Shown: positions 1 through 4,711, counted from the first letter of the stretch. The stretch: 5,650 nt of DNA from RGIG3009 sp045590415 (GCA_045590415.1 JAZNRA010000057.1:1-5650), one strand, 5' to 3'. Notes: a model not told the origin generated them from the letters alone. Made by a program: numbers and translations.

Positions 1-46
1 GATCTTGACCGGCGCGGGGCCTCGGCGAATCCGTCCCGACTGCCGT
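1..46. repeat. Junction hairpin, 3' arm (continues from 5575-5650)
   Basis: This is the right half of the hairpin that spans the window ends. GATC (1-4), GGCGCGGGGC (11-20), TCCGTCCCG (30-38) and TGCCGT (41-46) are exact reverse complements of arms at 5617-5620, 5607-5616, 5584-5592 and 5575-5580. Bases 5-10 would be unpaired on this side. The first 14 bases repeat 5617-5630. Confidence 0.8.
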
Positions 47-83
47 TCGCGGCTGGGCGCGATTCACCATCTCCAATGTTTTG

Positions 84-144
84 AGCGAAAATAACGCCCG
101 GCCCATCAGTCGGCACAAGCCAAATGACGGGCGTTATTTTCGCT
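84..144. repeat. 17-bp perfect inverted repeat
   Basis: The arm AGCGAAAATAACGCCCG at 84-100 has its exact reverse complement at 128-144, with a 27-nt loop (101-127). It is not followed by a T-run on either strand, so it is not a canonical terminator. It is the first helix of a hairpin chain that fills 84-530. Confidence 0.85.
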
Positions 145-157
145 GTCGCCCGAGCCA

Positions 158-219
158 GTCCCGAGATCGTGCGTGTTTCGTGACGCAACGCGCCTAACGA
201 AATACGCACGAGGAGGGAC
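158..219 (+). repeat. Hairpin with 15-bp stem containing one G.T pair
   Basis: The 15-nt arm at 167-181 pairs with 197-211 across a 15-nt loop. The only non-Watson-Crick position is G175 opposite T203, which is a G.U pair if the plus strand is the RNA and a C.A mismatch on the other strand. GTCCC (158-162) and GGGAC (215-219) extend the helix beyond a small internal loop. Confidence 0.75.
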
Positions 220-252
220 GTAACTCACAAACGAGCCGATAGAAAAATTCAA

Positions 253-285
253 TCTCGGCGAGGTCGTTTTGAACGACTTCGGAGA
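253..285 (+). repeat. 14-bp hairpin with 3-nt loop and GG bulge
   Basis: TCTC (253-256) plus CGAGGTCGTT (259-268) pairs with AACGACTTCG (272-281) plus GAGA (282-285). The loop is TTG. GG at 257-258 is bulged from the 5' arm. One pair, G262 opposite T278, is a wobble only in the plus sense. Confidence 0.7.
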
Positions 286-286
286 G

Positions 287-332
287 AGCGAAGCGCGGAC
301 ACCGGCGGTACGATCGAAATCCGCGCGTCGCT
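287..332. repeat. GC-rich hairpin
   Basis: AGCG (287-290) and GCGCGGA (293-299) pair with TCCGCGC (320-326) and CGCT (329-332). They are separated by a 2x2 internal loop (AA at 291-292, GT at 327-328). The terminal loop is 300-319. Confidence 0.65.
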
Positions 333-385
333 GCAGTAGTCAGCGAGGGCGACCGATTAAGTGACAGCGCCCAGCCTGACACCTT

Positions 386-489
386 GGAACAGGACACCAC
401 CGGCGACCAGTTAGCGTTGTCGTTCCACCTTGATGCGCCTCGTTCGTTTTTAATCGGGACGCTACTCCGCAGGCGTCACGGGGAACGAC
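386..489. repeat. Competing hairpins sharing GTCGTTCC
   Basis: Two exclusive folds are visible. In fold one, GGAAC and GACA (386-390, 393-396) pair with TGTC and GTTCC (418-421, 422-426), with AG bulged. In fold two, GTCGTTCC (419-426) pairs with GGAACGAC (482-489), and TGA plus CGCCT (431-433, 436-440) pairs with AGGCGTCA (471-478), with TG bulged. The 11-nt sequence CGACCAGTTAG occurs directly at 404-414 and 486-496. Confidence 0.6.
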
Positions 490-602
490 CAGTTAGAGGT
501 GATGATTTTCTTCGTCAGCCACCGCCAGGGATCTCCCCAGCGCGCACCACACCCCCCAGTCGACGCACCAGAAGCAAGGGACTTTTACTACACATGCAAT
601 AC

Positions 603-618
603 AAATTTTCGAAAATTT
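603..618. repeat. 16-bp perfect palindrome
   Basis: AAATTTTCGAAAATTT is fully self-complementary around 610/611. It sits 24 nt outside the large stem at 643-799. It could be a protein-binding site or a cruciform. It lacks a following T-run, so I do not call it a terminator. Confidence 0.75.
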
Positions 619-642
619 AACAACCGAAATCGAACCGTTATG

Positions 643-799
643 ACAGCCCTTCGGCGTTCTGCTGGGGCTGTTCTCGGCTTGGTCTGCTCACTTGCCTGTG
701 GGTTGCCCTGCGCTGGTTTGGGGTTGCGCTATGGGCATAAGGGGAAGTGCGGTGAGCAGACAGCCGAGAACGAGAACGACACCACCACCGAAGGGCTGT
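643..799. repeat. Giant imperfect hairpin, 157 nt
   Basis: Pairs run inward in strict order. ACAGCCCTTCGG (643-654) pairs with 788-799, and CGTTCT (655-660) with AGAACG (773-778), leaving ACACCACCA (779-787) bulged. GTTCTCGGCT (670-679) pairs with 762-771 and GTCTGCTCAC (682-691) with 752-761, with only TG (680-681) bulged. The tip holds TGCCC (704-708) with GGGCA (733-737) and GCGC (710-713) with GCGC (726-729). That gives 38 paired positions in the main stem. It begins 8 nt beyond the stop codon of the 208-aa gene, so it could be that block's 3' end structure, a packaging signal, an origin stem or an independent RNA. Confidence 0.9.
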
Positions 800-806
800 T
801 ATTGAT

Positions 807-1433
807 TCAAACTCTTCTTGATTTCACGGTTCGGCACGTTGTGGACACTTTTCCGTATATGGTTTTATATGTTTCTTCGACCGGATCCTCATAAGTCCAT
901 GACAATCCGTTATAAATCCACTGGTCGGAGCGTTTATATTCCGGGGGTCGTTGGTCTGCTGGGTATGAAATCGGCGATCCCTGCGGGAGCATATCCACAC
1001 GGGCGAAGTCTTGTCCTCCGCCTTTTACGTAATACCATATCCCAACGTCAGTGACTCCGTAGATTTTATTCCGTTCGCCGGGATCTATGATGTCCTGTCC
1101 CTTCGTCATCCAGTAGAGCGGAAAATTTGCCTGTCGAATATAACTCACATAGATTAGCCAGGTATTTTTGTATGAAGGACCGACGAAGGGATAGGGGAAG
1201 TCTTTCTTCTGATCTTCCGGCATTTTTCGTGCTTCGTCGAAAACCGTATAACGTCCCATGGAGTTTATATTAAGTATTTTCCAGTTATTCAATCCAGTTT
1301 TGATGTTGTTGTCCAGATCGTTAAACTGCTTTTTTGTAATTCTCGGCTGCATTTGGTAGTCCCAATCATAATTCGGCGGATACCAAGGTTCTTCATCTCG
1401 TAGAGATCTGTTTAATTTCTTCGGTCTTGCCAT
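807..1433 (-). CDS. Uncharacterised 208-aa protein, third gene of the leftward block
   Basis: I do not recognise a family. The start MARPKKLN is chosen over an upstream in-frame ATG (1487) because AAAAGGAC lies 9 nt before it (plus 1442-1449), matching the ribosome sites of the other two leftward genes. The longer version would also run through the terminator hairpin at 1481-1502. The protein has a basic N-terminus, an aromatic, Pro- and Tyr-rich middle and a basic tail. No signal peptide, membrane helix or catalytic motif is evident. A segment around W92 (NTWLIYVSY) resembles in position and character the FDWFVSC and FSWYVAC segments of its two neighbours (W94 in both), so it may be a very diverged relative; this is weak. 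The gene has its own upstream promoter and attenuator-like terminator. A structural or accessory virion role is only a guess from context. Confidence 0.85.
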   Translation of the reverse strand: MARPKKLNRSLRDEEPWYPPNYDWDYQMQPRITKKQFNDLDNNIKTGLNNWKILNINSMGRYTVFDEARKMPEDQKKDFPYPFVGPSYKNTWLIYVSYIRQANFPLYWMTKGQDIIDPGERNKIYGVTDVGIWYYVKGGGQDFARVDMLPQGSPISYPADQRPPEYKRSDQWIYNGLSWTYEDPVEETYKTIYGKVSTTCRTVKSRRV

Positions 1434-1441
1434 TTTTTTAA

Positions 1442-1449
1442 GTCCTTTT
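1442..1449 (-). promoter_or_regulatory. Ribosome binding site deciding the 208-aa gene start
   Basis: On the minus strand this reads AAAAGGAC, with 9 nt between AGGA and the ATG at 1433. It supports the internal ATG and not the one 18 codons upstream. Confidence 0.75.
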
Positions 1450-1472
1450 GATACTTTGAATGTACTTAAACA

Positions 1473-1570
1473 AAGCAAAAACGGCACTCCGAGGAGTGCC
1501 GTCTTTGCCGGTGACTACGTTCCAGTTTTGAGGAAGTGAGAAAACCTGAAAAAGCTCATAGCGGATTGCC
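1473..1570 (-). ncRNA. Predicted ~98-nt small RNA or attenuated leader
   Basis: A near-consensus leftward promoter at 1577-1605 and an intrinsic terminator at 1477-1502 bracket a segment with no open frame. The transcript would start near 1570 and end in the interrupted U-tract near 1473. It lies between the 219-aa and 208-aa genes. Two readings fit: a free small RNA, or a leader whose termination controls the 208-aa gene. I recognise no riboswitch or known RNA family. The start site is estimated from the -10 box. Confidence 0.6.
1477..1502 (-). terminator. Leftward intrinsic terminator or attenuator
   Basis: ACGGCACTCC (1481-1490) pairs perfectly with GGAGTGCCGT (1493-1502). Nine pairs are sterically possible, leaving a CGAG-type tetraloop. 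Read on the minus strand the stem is followed by TTTTGCTTTG, an interrupted U-tract. It lies after the 219-aa gene and before the 208-aa gene, so it ends the upstream transcript, the short transcript from the promoter at 1577-1605, or both, and must be partly read through if the 208-aa gene depends on it. Confidence 0.85.
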
Positions 1571-1576
1571 GTAAAA

Positions 1577-1605
1577 ATGATACTACATTTACCGCAAATC
1601 GTCAA
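1577..1605 (-). promoter_or_regulatory. Internal leftward sigma-70-type promoter
   Basis: On the minus strand TTGACG (plus 1600-1605) and TATCAT (plus 1577-1582) are separated by exactly 17 nt. It lies just after the stop codon of the 219-aa gene. It should drive the short RNA at 1473-1570 and, by readthrough, the 208-aa gene. Confidence 0.7.
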
Positions 1606-1613
1606 AGCATGAA

Positions 1614-2273
1614 CTAAGAAACGGTCACATCGACGTAGGCTTTTACGAAACCGCTGGTCATGCCGGTTACCTTGTCCGTGCATTTGACGAAAACGGTGAC
1701 ACGACCGGAGGACGTTACAGTCTTTACGGCTTCGGTGGTGGCGGTGGCGTAGCTGGCATTTTTTACCCACTTCGCCATCTCCTTTACTGCGTTGATGCCT
1801 TTGGACTGGGGAGCGGTCGCCCAAATCTGGACGGCGTAGTTCTCCTGAGAGGTCAGGGTGTATGCTGCGGTTATTGCTCCGCCAGTCGCAGACAGCGTGA
1901 GATCAGAAGGCGCAGAAGGCGCGCCAGAGGTCGGCGCTGTGGTAACACCAGAACCGCCGCAGCGAACGCTGTTAACGTAACAAGACACAAACCAGTCAAA
2001 GCCGGTCTTTTTGAGCATTGCCCCGGTCCAGTCGAGTTCCGTGTGTTCGTTCGCAAAGGTTCTCCAGCCGTTCCGCTGATCCTCGGTGAGATCCTTCCAC
2101 GCTTTGGAAGCATCGATAAGCCGAGTTCTCGCAAGGATTCTGGCTTCGGTCTGCTGGTTGCTCGGGGGGGTGTTTTTCTTAACCGTGTTAATACCACGCC
2201 AGGTATTAAAGACAATACCCTGAAAACCGCCACGGGCTTGGTCAGAAAACAAAGGTCTGAATACTTTCGGCAT
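1614..2273 (-). CDS. Two-domain protein, paralogue of the 225-aa neighbour (putative structural protein)
   Basis: This 219-aa protein starts at ATG with AAAGGAGC upstream (plus 2281-2288, 8-nt spacing). It lies 27 nt after the preceding gene, in the same transcription unit. Residues 1-100 form a conserved domain shared gaplessly with the 225-aa neighbour: RPL at 6-8, ARG at 13-15, GI at 19-20, F22, IN at 28-29, V31, NT at 34-35, QTE at 41-43, W59, W70, H77, KK at 88-89, F92, W94, V96, C98. The pattern ARG-x3-GIVF-x-x-WRG resembles N-terminal domains I associate with phage- and plasmid-borne hypothetical proteins; no function is established to my knowledge. A Thr/Pro/Gly/Ala-rich linker near 108-122 leads into a beta-rich domain that looks fibronectin-III or Ig-like. 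No signal peptide or membrane segment is visible. I infer a virion or surface structural role from the beta-sandwich-like tail and the duplication. The alternative is an unrelated DNA-element protein. Confidence 0.9.
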   Translation of the reverse strand: MPKVFRPLFSDQARGGFQGIVFNTWRGINTVKKNTPPSNQQTEARILARTRLIDASKAWKDLTEDQRNGWRTFANEHTELDWTGAMLKKTGFDWFVSCYVNSVRCGGSGVTTAPTSGAPSAPSDLTLSATGGAITAAYTLTSQENYAVQIWATAPQSKGINAVKEMAKWVKNASYATATTEAVKTVTSSGRVTVFVKCTDKVTGMTSGFVKAYVDVTVS

Positions 2274-2280
2274 TGTTTAA

Positions 2281-2288
2281 GCTCCTTT
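2281..2288 (-). promoter_or_regulatory. Ribosome binding site of the 219-aa gene
   Basis: On the minus strand this reads AAAGGAGC, with 8 nt between AGGAG and the ATG. The same octamer precedes the paralogous gene, showing that the duplication preserved or re-evolved the start context. Confidence 0.8.
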
Positions 2289-2300
2289 CATAAGCTGATT

Positions 2301-2978
2301 TCACTCGAATACAATCCGAGTTTTTAAGAATTTCCCCGCTAATCCACTATCGCGATTCACGAATTGAGCGAAGATAGTATAAACGCCCTTAAATGCGTTA
2401 TACTCTGTGGTTGTGATGTTGTATCTGTTGTAACCTATGTAGGCGTTATCCGCTTTCCACAGTTCACATTCTGAAAAGTTGAAAATCCTCGACGGGCTTT
2501 TTTCCTTGGATATGTATAAACGCAAGTAGTCCTTGGGTGTCTCTTCTCCTATAAATGCATATATCAATAAATACTGTTGAAATATTGTTGGCGGAGACAC
2601 AAACAAGCTTGTCGGAGTCGGCGGAAATTCGGCTTCTGCGATGCTCGGTACTTTCGGATGTCTCACGCTGTAAAGATTTTCCCGACAGGCCACGTACCAC
2701 GAGAACGCAGGCTTTTTGAACTTCTGTCCAAATGCGTCCTCGGCTTCGTGACTTTCGGAAAAATCTTCCCAGCGTTTGCGTTCCTCGTCGGTCATGCGTT
2801 GCCAACCAGCAGAAGCTAGGGAAAGCCGATTTGCCACTTCTTTCCGTTTTTCTGTCTGGACATAGGGCTTGACCGTGTTTCGGCGAACGTAGTTTATATT
2901 ATTCGATTCGCTGAAAATGATACCGCCGATTTCCCCTCGTGCTTTTTCGGAGTTTAGAGGACGTGCTATTTTAGCCAA
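2301..2978 (-). CDS. Two-domain protein with TTG start, paralogue of the 219-aa protein
   Basis: This is the first gene of the leftward block, 225 aa. The frame is open upstream to a GTG at 3062, but I place the start at TTG 2978. AAAGGAGC lies 9 nt before it, the promoter -10 box (3025-3030) lies inside the longer frame, and from this start it aligns without a gap to residues 1-98 of the 219-aa protein (R6 P7 L8, A13 R14 G15, N29, V31, Q41 T42 E43, W59, W70, F73, H77, W94, C98). The C-terminal half is beta-rich. Its end (GVYTIFAQF...SGLAGKFLKTRIV) matches the other protein's end (GRVTVFVKC...SGFVKAYVDV), so the relationship is full length. The function is not recognised; I infer a pair of structural subunits or a major/minor pair. 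The linker here is Pro-rich (around PPTPTSLFVSPP), not Thr/Gly-rich. Confidence 0.88.
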   Translation of the reverse strand: MAKIARPLNSEKARGEIGGIIFSESNNINYVRRNTVKPYVQTEKRKEVANRLSLASAGWQRMTDEERKRWEDFSESHEAEDAFGQKFKKPAFSWYVACRENLYSVRHPKVPSIAEAEFPPTPTSLFVSPPTIFQQYLLIYAFIGEETPKDYLRLYISKEKSPSRIFNFSECELWKADNAYIGYNRYNITTTEYNAFKGVYTIFAQFVNRDSGLAGKFLKTRIVFE

Positions 2979-2986
2979 ATTCTTGC

Positions 2987-2994
2987 GCTCCTTT
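2987..2994 (-). promoter_or_regulatory. Ribosome binding site deciding the TTG start
   Basis: AAAGGAGC on the minus strand sits 9 nt before TTG at 2978. No comparable site precedes the GTG at 3062. The octamer is identical to that of the paralogue. Confidence 0.8.
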
Positions 2995-3024
2995 GCTGAT
3001 CTGGGCGTTTTGCCCTTTGACTTG

Positions 3025-3053
3025 ATTATAGAGCCAATGACGCAAAAACGCAA
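3025..3053 (-). promoter_or_regulatory. Leftward block promoter
   Basis: On the minus strand TTGCGT (plus 3048-3053) and a perfect TATAAT (plus 3025-3030) are 17 nt apart. Transcription would begin near 3018 and lead into the 225-aa gene. The leader contains a small GGGC-AAAAC-GCCC hairpin (about 3003-3015). Confidence 0.75.
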
Positions 3054-3080
3054 AAAAACCACCGTCGAAAAAACGACGGT
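3051..3080 (-). terminator. Terminator between the divergent promoters
   Basis: ACCGTCG (3061-3067) pairs with CGACGGT (3074-3080) over an A6 loop. On the minus strand the stem is followed by GG and seven T. It would stop leftward transcription arriving from the rightward block. It abuts the -35 boxes of both divergent promoters, so it may insulate the leftward block from antisense transcription. Confidence 0.7.
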
Positions 3081-3110
3081 TTGACAAGTTTTCGGTGGGA
3101 GTGCTATAAT
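3081..3110 (+). promoter_or_regulatory. Consensus rightward promoter
   Basis: TTGACA at 3081-3086 and TATAAT at 3105-3110 are both perfect sigma-70 consensus, 18 nt apart. It should be very strong unless repressed. It drives the three-gene rightward block starting at 3175. Confidence 0.92.
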
Positions 3111-3136
3111 TTACAAAAGTAGAGATGTTTTGTAAA
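3110..3136. promoter_or_regulatory. 9-bp inverted repeat at the rightward start point (putative operator)
   Basis: TTTACAAAA (3110-3118) and TTTTGTAAA (3128-3136) form a perfect inverted repeat with a 9-nt spacer. It overlaps the last base of the -10 box and the expected +1. The 18-bp centre-to-centre spacing of the arms and their AT-rich symmetry suit a dimeric repressor, plausibly the helix-turn-helix protein of the same block. It could instead act as a 5' UTR hairpin. Confidence 0.65.
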
Positions 3137-3174
3137 CTTCGAAAAACCACTAAAAAAAATCTGAGGTGAATAGT

Positions 3175-3492
3175 ATGCACACGCGAGAATTGAACATTTT
3201 GACACTTCCCGAGCCGACAAAGAACGCTTTTTTGACTCGATTGGACGAAATCGGGGGTATTTTGCACAGACGGCTCGACAAATTGATCGTCGCCAGGGCG
3301 GACGCTTTCGACATGGCTCTCGTTCATGGCAAGCTGGGACGCTGGGACAAGAGCGTTTTCGATTTCGAGAGGGGTATCGACATGAATTTCGGTGAATGGC
3401 AGGATCGTATGGAGATTCTCTATAATGATATCATTCACGATCTTGAGGAATTGGAGAAATCTTCACGGATGAAAGGGGGTGATAAATCATGA
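3175..3492 (+). CDS. Uncharacterised 105-aa helical protein, first gene of the rightward block
   Basis: I do not recognise this protein. The ATG at 3175 is preceded by GAGGTG (3163-3168) with 6-nt spacing; an in-frame GTG at 3166 lies inside that ribosome site and is rejected. The sequence is soluble, charged and predicted largely helical, with a Lys/Glu-rich C-terminal helix and a disordered tail. It has no cysteine, signal peptide or catalytic motif. The gene is expressed from a consensus promoter and overlaps the next gene by ATGA, so the two are probably translationally coupled. Being first in an early-type block with a DNA-binding protein and an SSB-like protein suggests a role in replication or regulation, as inference only. 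Confidence 0.85.
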   Translation: MHTRELNILTLPEPTKNAFLTRLDEIGGILHRRLDKLIVARADAFDMALVHGKLGRWDKSVFDFERGIDMNFGEWQDRMEILYNDIIHDLEELEKSSRMKGGDKS

Positions 3493-3713
3493 AGTATCCG
3501 AGCGGAAACCCTTATCTCGACGCTTTCCACTACTACAAGTTCACATGGCTTCGGCAGTCCGATGCGGCGAGGGCTTTGGGAACCAGCACGCCGAATATTG
3601 CGGTTTTGCTTCGGCGTGGGATGTTGTCGCCGTGCAACATAAACGGGTTTGTTTATGTTAGCTTGGCAAGTATCGAGATGTATCTCGACAGAAAGGAAAG
3701 TGAAAAAAGATGA
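3489..3713 (+). CDS. Small helix-turn-helix DNA-binding protein
   Basis: This 74-aa protein overlaps the stop of the previous gene by ATGA and has an AAAGGGGG-type ribosome site 8 nt upstream. Residues 21-65 read like a MerR/excisionase-type winged helix-turn-helix: RQSDAARALGTSTPNI forms the first helix, turn and recognition helix, then LLRRG, then a short beta wing (NGFVYVS), then SIEMYL. Known relatives of this fold bind DNA as recombination directionality factors or small repressors. No integrase is present, so a repressor or origin-binding role fits better. A good candidate target is the inverted repeat at 3110-3136, which would give autoregulation, or one of the 11-bp repeat sets. The N-terminal 20 residues are aromatic-rich. 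Confidence 0.88.
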   Translation: MKYPSGNPYLDAFHYYKFTWLRQSDAARALGTSTPNIAVLLRRGMLSPCNINGFVYVSLASIEMYLDRKESEKR

Positions 3714-4321
3714 TTAAAGAAGGGTGGGGAACCATTCAGGAAATCAAGAAGAAAGACACACTGCACTTCGCAAAAGTCCTCGGAACGAGTCCGAACCGCT
3801 TCTTGATCCTCAACAGTTCCCCGTTGTGTTATGAAGGTCATTACCTCCACGGGGAAATGATACCATGTGACGGCGACGGTTGTAAAGTCTGTTCCGCTGG
3901 AGTCGGTAAACAAATACGATACTGTTTCGGCGTTTATGAATTTCGGACAAATTGGCGTTGCGTGCTCGAGCTGTCGGCAAAACAAGCCGAGGTGATTTTC
4001 GACCAGTATCTTATTGGTGATGACTCTCGAGGACTCGAGATTGTTATCGCAAAGATGAGCGAAGCGAGAACCAGCAACATGAAAATCATATCCGGAAAAT
4101 ATGTAGATCTCGGAGAACGCAAGGCATATGAGCCTATCGATGTTGTAGGTTTCATGGAGAACAAATGGCGTCGGCTGAGAGATTCATATTATGTGACGCC
4201 CGAAGGGCGGACGGCGGACGAAGTTCCGCCCTCATCTCAAGCGAAAAAAAAGCCGTCTCAGATGTTCGAAGAGATGAGAAATCAGGAAGATTACAACCCA
4301 TTCGGACGCAGGCGATCTTGA
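3710..4321 (+). CDS. Cys/His-containing protein, candidate single-stranded-DNA-binding protein
   Basis: This 203-aa protein overlaps the previous gene by ATGA; AAGGA at 3693-3697 is rather far (12 nt), suggesting coupled translation. Residues 44-61 carry H44, H47, C53, C58 and C61 in the spacing H-x2-H-x5-C-x4-C-x2-C, a likely metal site, with further cysteines at 40 and 72. Beta-strand-like segments follow (RYCFGVYEF, RCVLEL, LEIVIAKM, NMKIISGKYV). The tail from about 170 is Pro/Lys/Ser-rich and probably disordered. A metal knuckle inserted in a beta-barrel-like domain recalls phage single-stranded-DNA-binding proteins such as T4 gp32, but I see no clear homology. No HUH, relaxase, polymerase or helicase motif is present, so it is not a recognisable initiator. 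An OB-fold SSB is my leading inference; an unrecognised initiator is the alternative. Confidence 0.9.
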   Translation: MIKEGWGTIQEIKKKDTLHFAKVLGTSPNRFLILNSSPLCYEGHYLHGEMIPCDGDGCKVCSAGVGKQIRYCFGVYEFRTNWRCVLELSAKQAEVIFDQYLIGDDSRGLEIVIAKMSEARTSNMKIISGKYVDLGERKAYEPIDVVGFMENKWRRLRDSYYVTPEGRTADEVPPSSQAKKKPSQMFEEMRNQEDYNPFGRRRS

Positions 4322-4324
4322 GAC

Positions 4325-4393
4325 GCTTAGTATATTAGTATATGTAGTATACTCATATCCAAATATATATTTGGAAGTGCTTATATACTAAGC
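4325..4393. repeat. AT-rich palindrome cluster
   Basis: GCTTAGTATAT (4325-4335) and ATATACTAAGC (4383-4393) form an 11-bp inverted repeat. Inside are AGTATA/TATACT (4337-4342, 4348-4353) and a perfect 16-bp palindrome CCAAATATATATTTGG (4359-4374). The segment starts 3 nt after the last rightward stop codon. It lacks a U-tract after the stem. An AT-rich, cruciform-prone segment next to 11-bp repeats suggests a DNA-unwinding element of an origin. Confidence 0.75.
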
Positions 4394-4415
4394 AACGAAA
4401 ACCGCGAAATAATAC

Positions 4416-4465
4416 GGCGTCGGCGGGGATCTCGGGGCGTAAGGTCCGAGCTTGCCGCCGACGCC
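4416..4465. repeat. GC-rich hairpin
   Basis: GGCGTCGGCGG (4416-4426) pairs with CCGCCGACGCC (4455-4465). A 4x4 internal loop separates this from CTCGG (4431-4435) with CCGAG (4446-4450). The loop is 10 nt. It sits between the AT-rich palindromes and the first direct-repeat set. Confidence 0.8.
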
Positions 4466-4471
4466 ACGGGT

Positions 4472-4504
4472 GCAAGTTACCAGCAAGTTGCCAGCAAGTT
4501 AGAC
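4472..4504. repeat. Three 11-bp direct repeats (iteron-like set A)
   Basis: GCAAGTTACCA (4472-4482) and GCAAGTTGCCA (4483-4493) are followed without a gap by GCAAGTTAGAC (4494-4504). The 11-bp period places each copy on one face of the helix, as in origin iterons or operator arrays. Confidence 0.8.
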
Positions 4505-4513
4505 GCTACAACT

Positions 4514-4585
4514 GCGACACGGGAAAACCGCCCCCCGGTAGGTTCGGCAAAATTGCCGAGGTGGACGGGGGCGGTTCTGTGTCGC
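4514..4585. repeat. Long stacked hairpin, 72 nt
   Basis: GCGACAC (4514-4520) pairs with GTGTCGC (4579-4585), AACCGCCCCC (4526-4535) with GGGGGCGGTT (4567-4576), and TCGGCAA (4544-4550) with TTGCCGA (4553-4559). Confidence 0.8.
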
Positions 4586-4686
4586 TGTGATAGTTTGTGC
4601 CGTCTTTGTGCCGTCTAAATCTTGAAAAATAACGGCAAAATTACGGGGATTGTGCCACTTCCGCCTTGTTAGTGTGCCGTGATGTT
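4583..4686. repeat. Tandem 11-bp direct repeats (set B)
   Basis: TTTGTGCCGTC occurs twice in exact tandem (4594-4604, 4605-4615). In the register TGCCGTCTTTG it matches YGCYGTNNNNG, the pattern of set C. Single related copies are CGCTGTGATAG (4583-4593) and TGCCGTGATGT (from 4675). Confidence 0.7.
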
Positions 4687-4711
4687 TCAACACTATAATC
4701 AATGCGAAGCC

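Larger units (their letters stand above)
1..806. other. Noncoding, hairpin-rich region left of the gene block
   Basis: No open frame here has a convincing ribosome site, plausible composition or recognisable motif. The region is dominated by helices at 84-144, 158-219, 253-285, 287-332, 386-489 and 643-799, plus the junction hairpin. Between 490 and 600 I see only weak pairings, for example TGATG at 500-504 with CGTCA at 513-517. No promoter close to consensus was found for a plus-strand RNA; transcription could begin across the junction. Confidence 0.6.

Noticed and set aside
603..618. Terminator of the leftward block
   Set aside because: It is a symmetric AT-rich palindrome without a following T-run on the minus strand; kept only as a palindrome.
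194..894. Several frames of 68-131 aa in the left region, on both strands
   Set aside because: They use weak or unsupported starts, cross strong hairpins, and one runs antisense into the end of the 208-aa gene.
1438..1824. 128-aa minus-strand frame overlapping the 219-aa gene
   Set aside because: It is a shadow in another frame, runs through the promoter and terminator at 1477-1605 and has no ribosome site.
4694..4699. Rightward promoter from the TATAAT
   Set aside because: No -35-like hexamer lies at 16-18 nt; the nearest TTGTTA is 21 nt away and there is no gene downstream.
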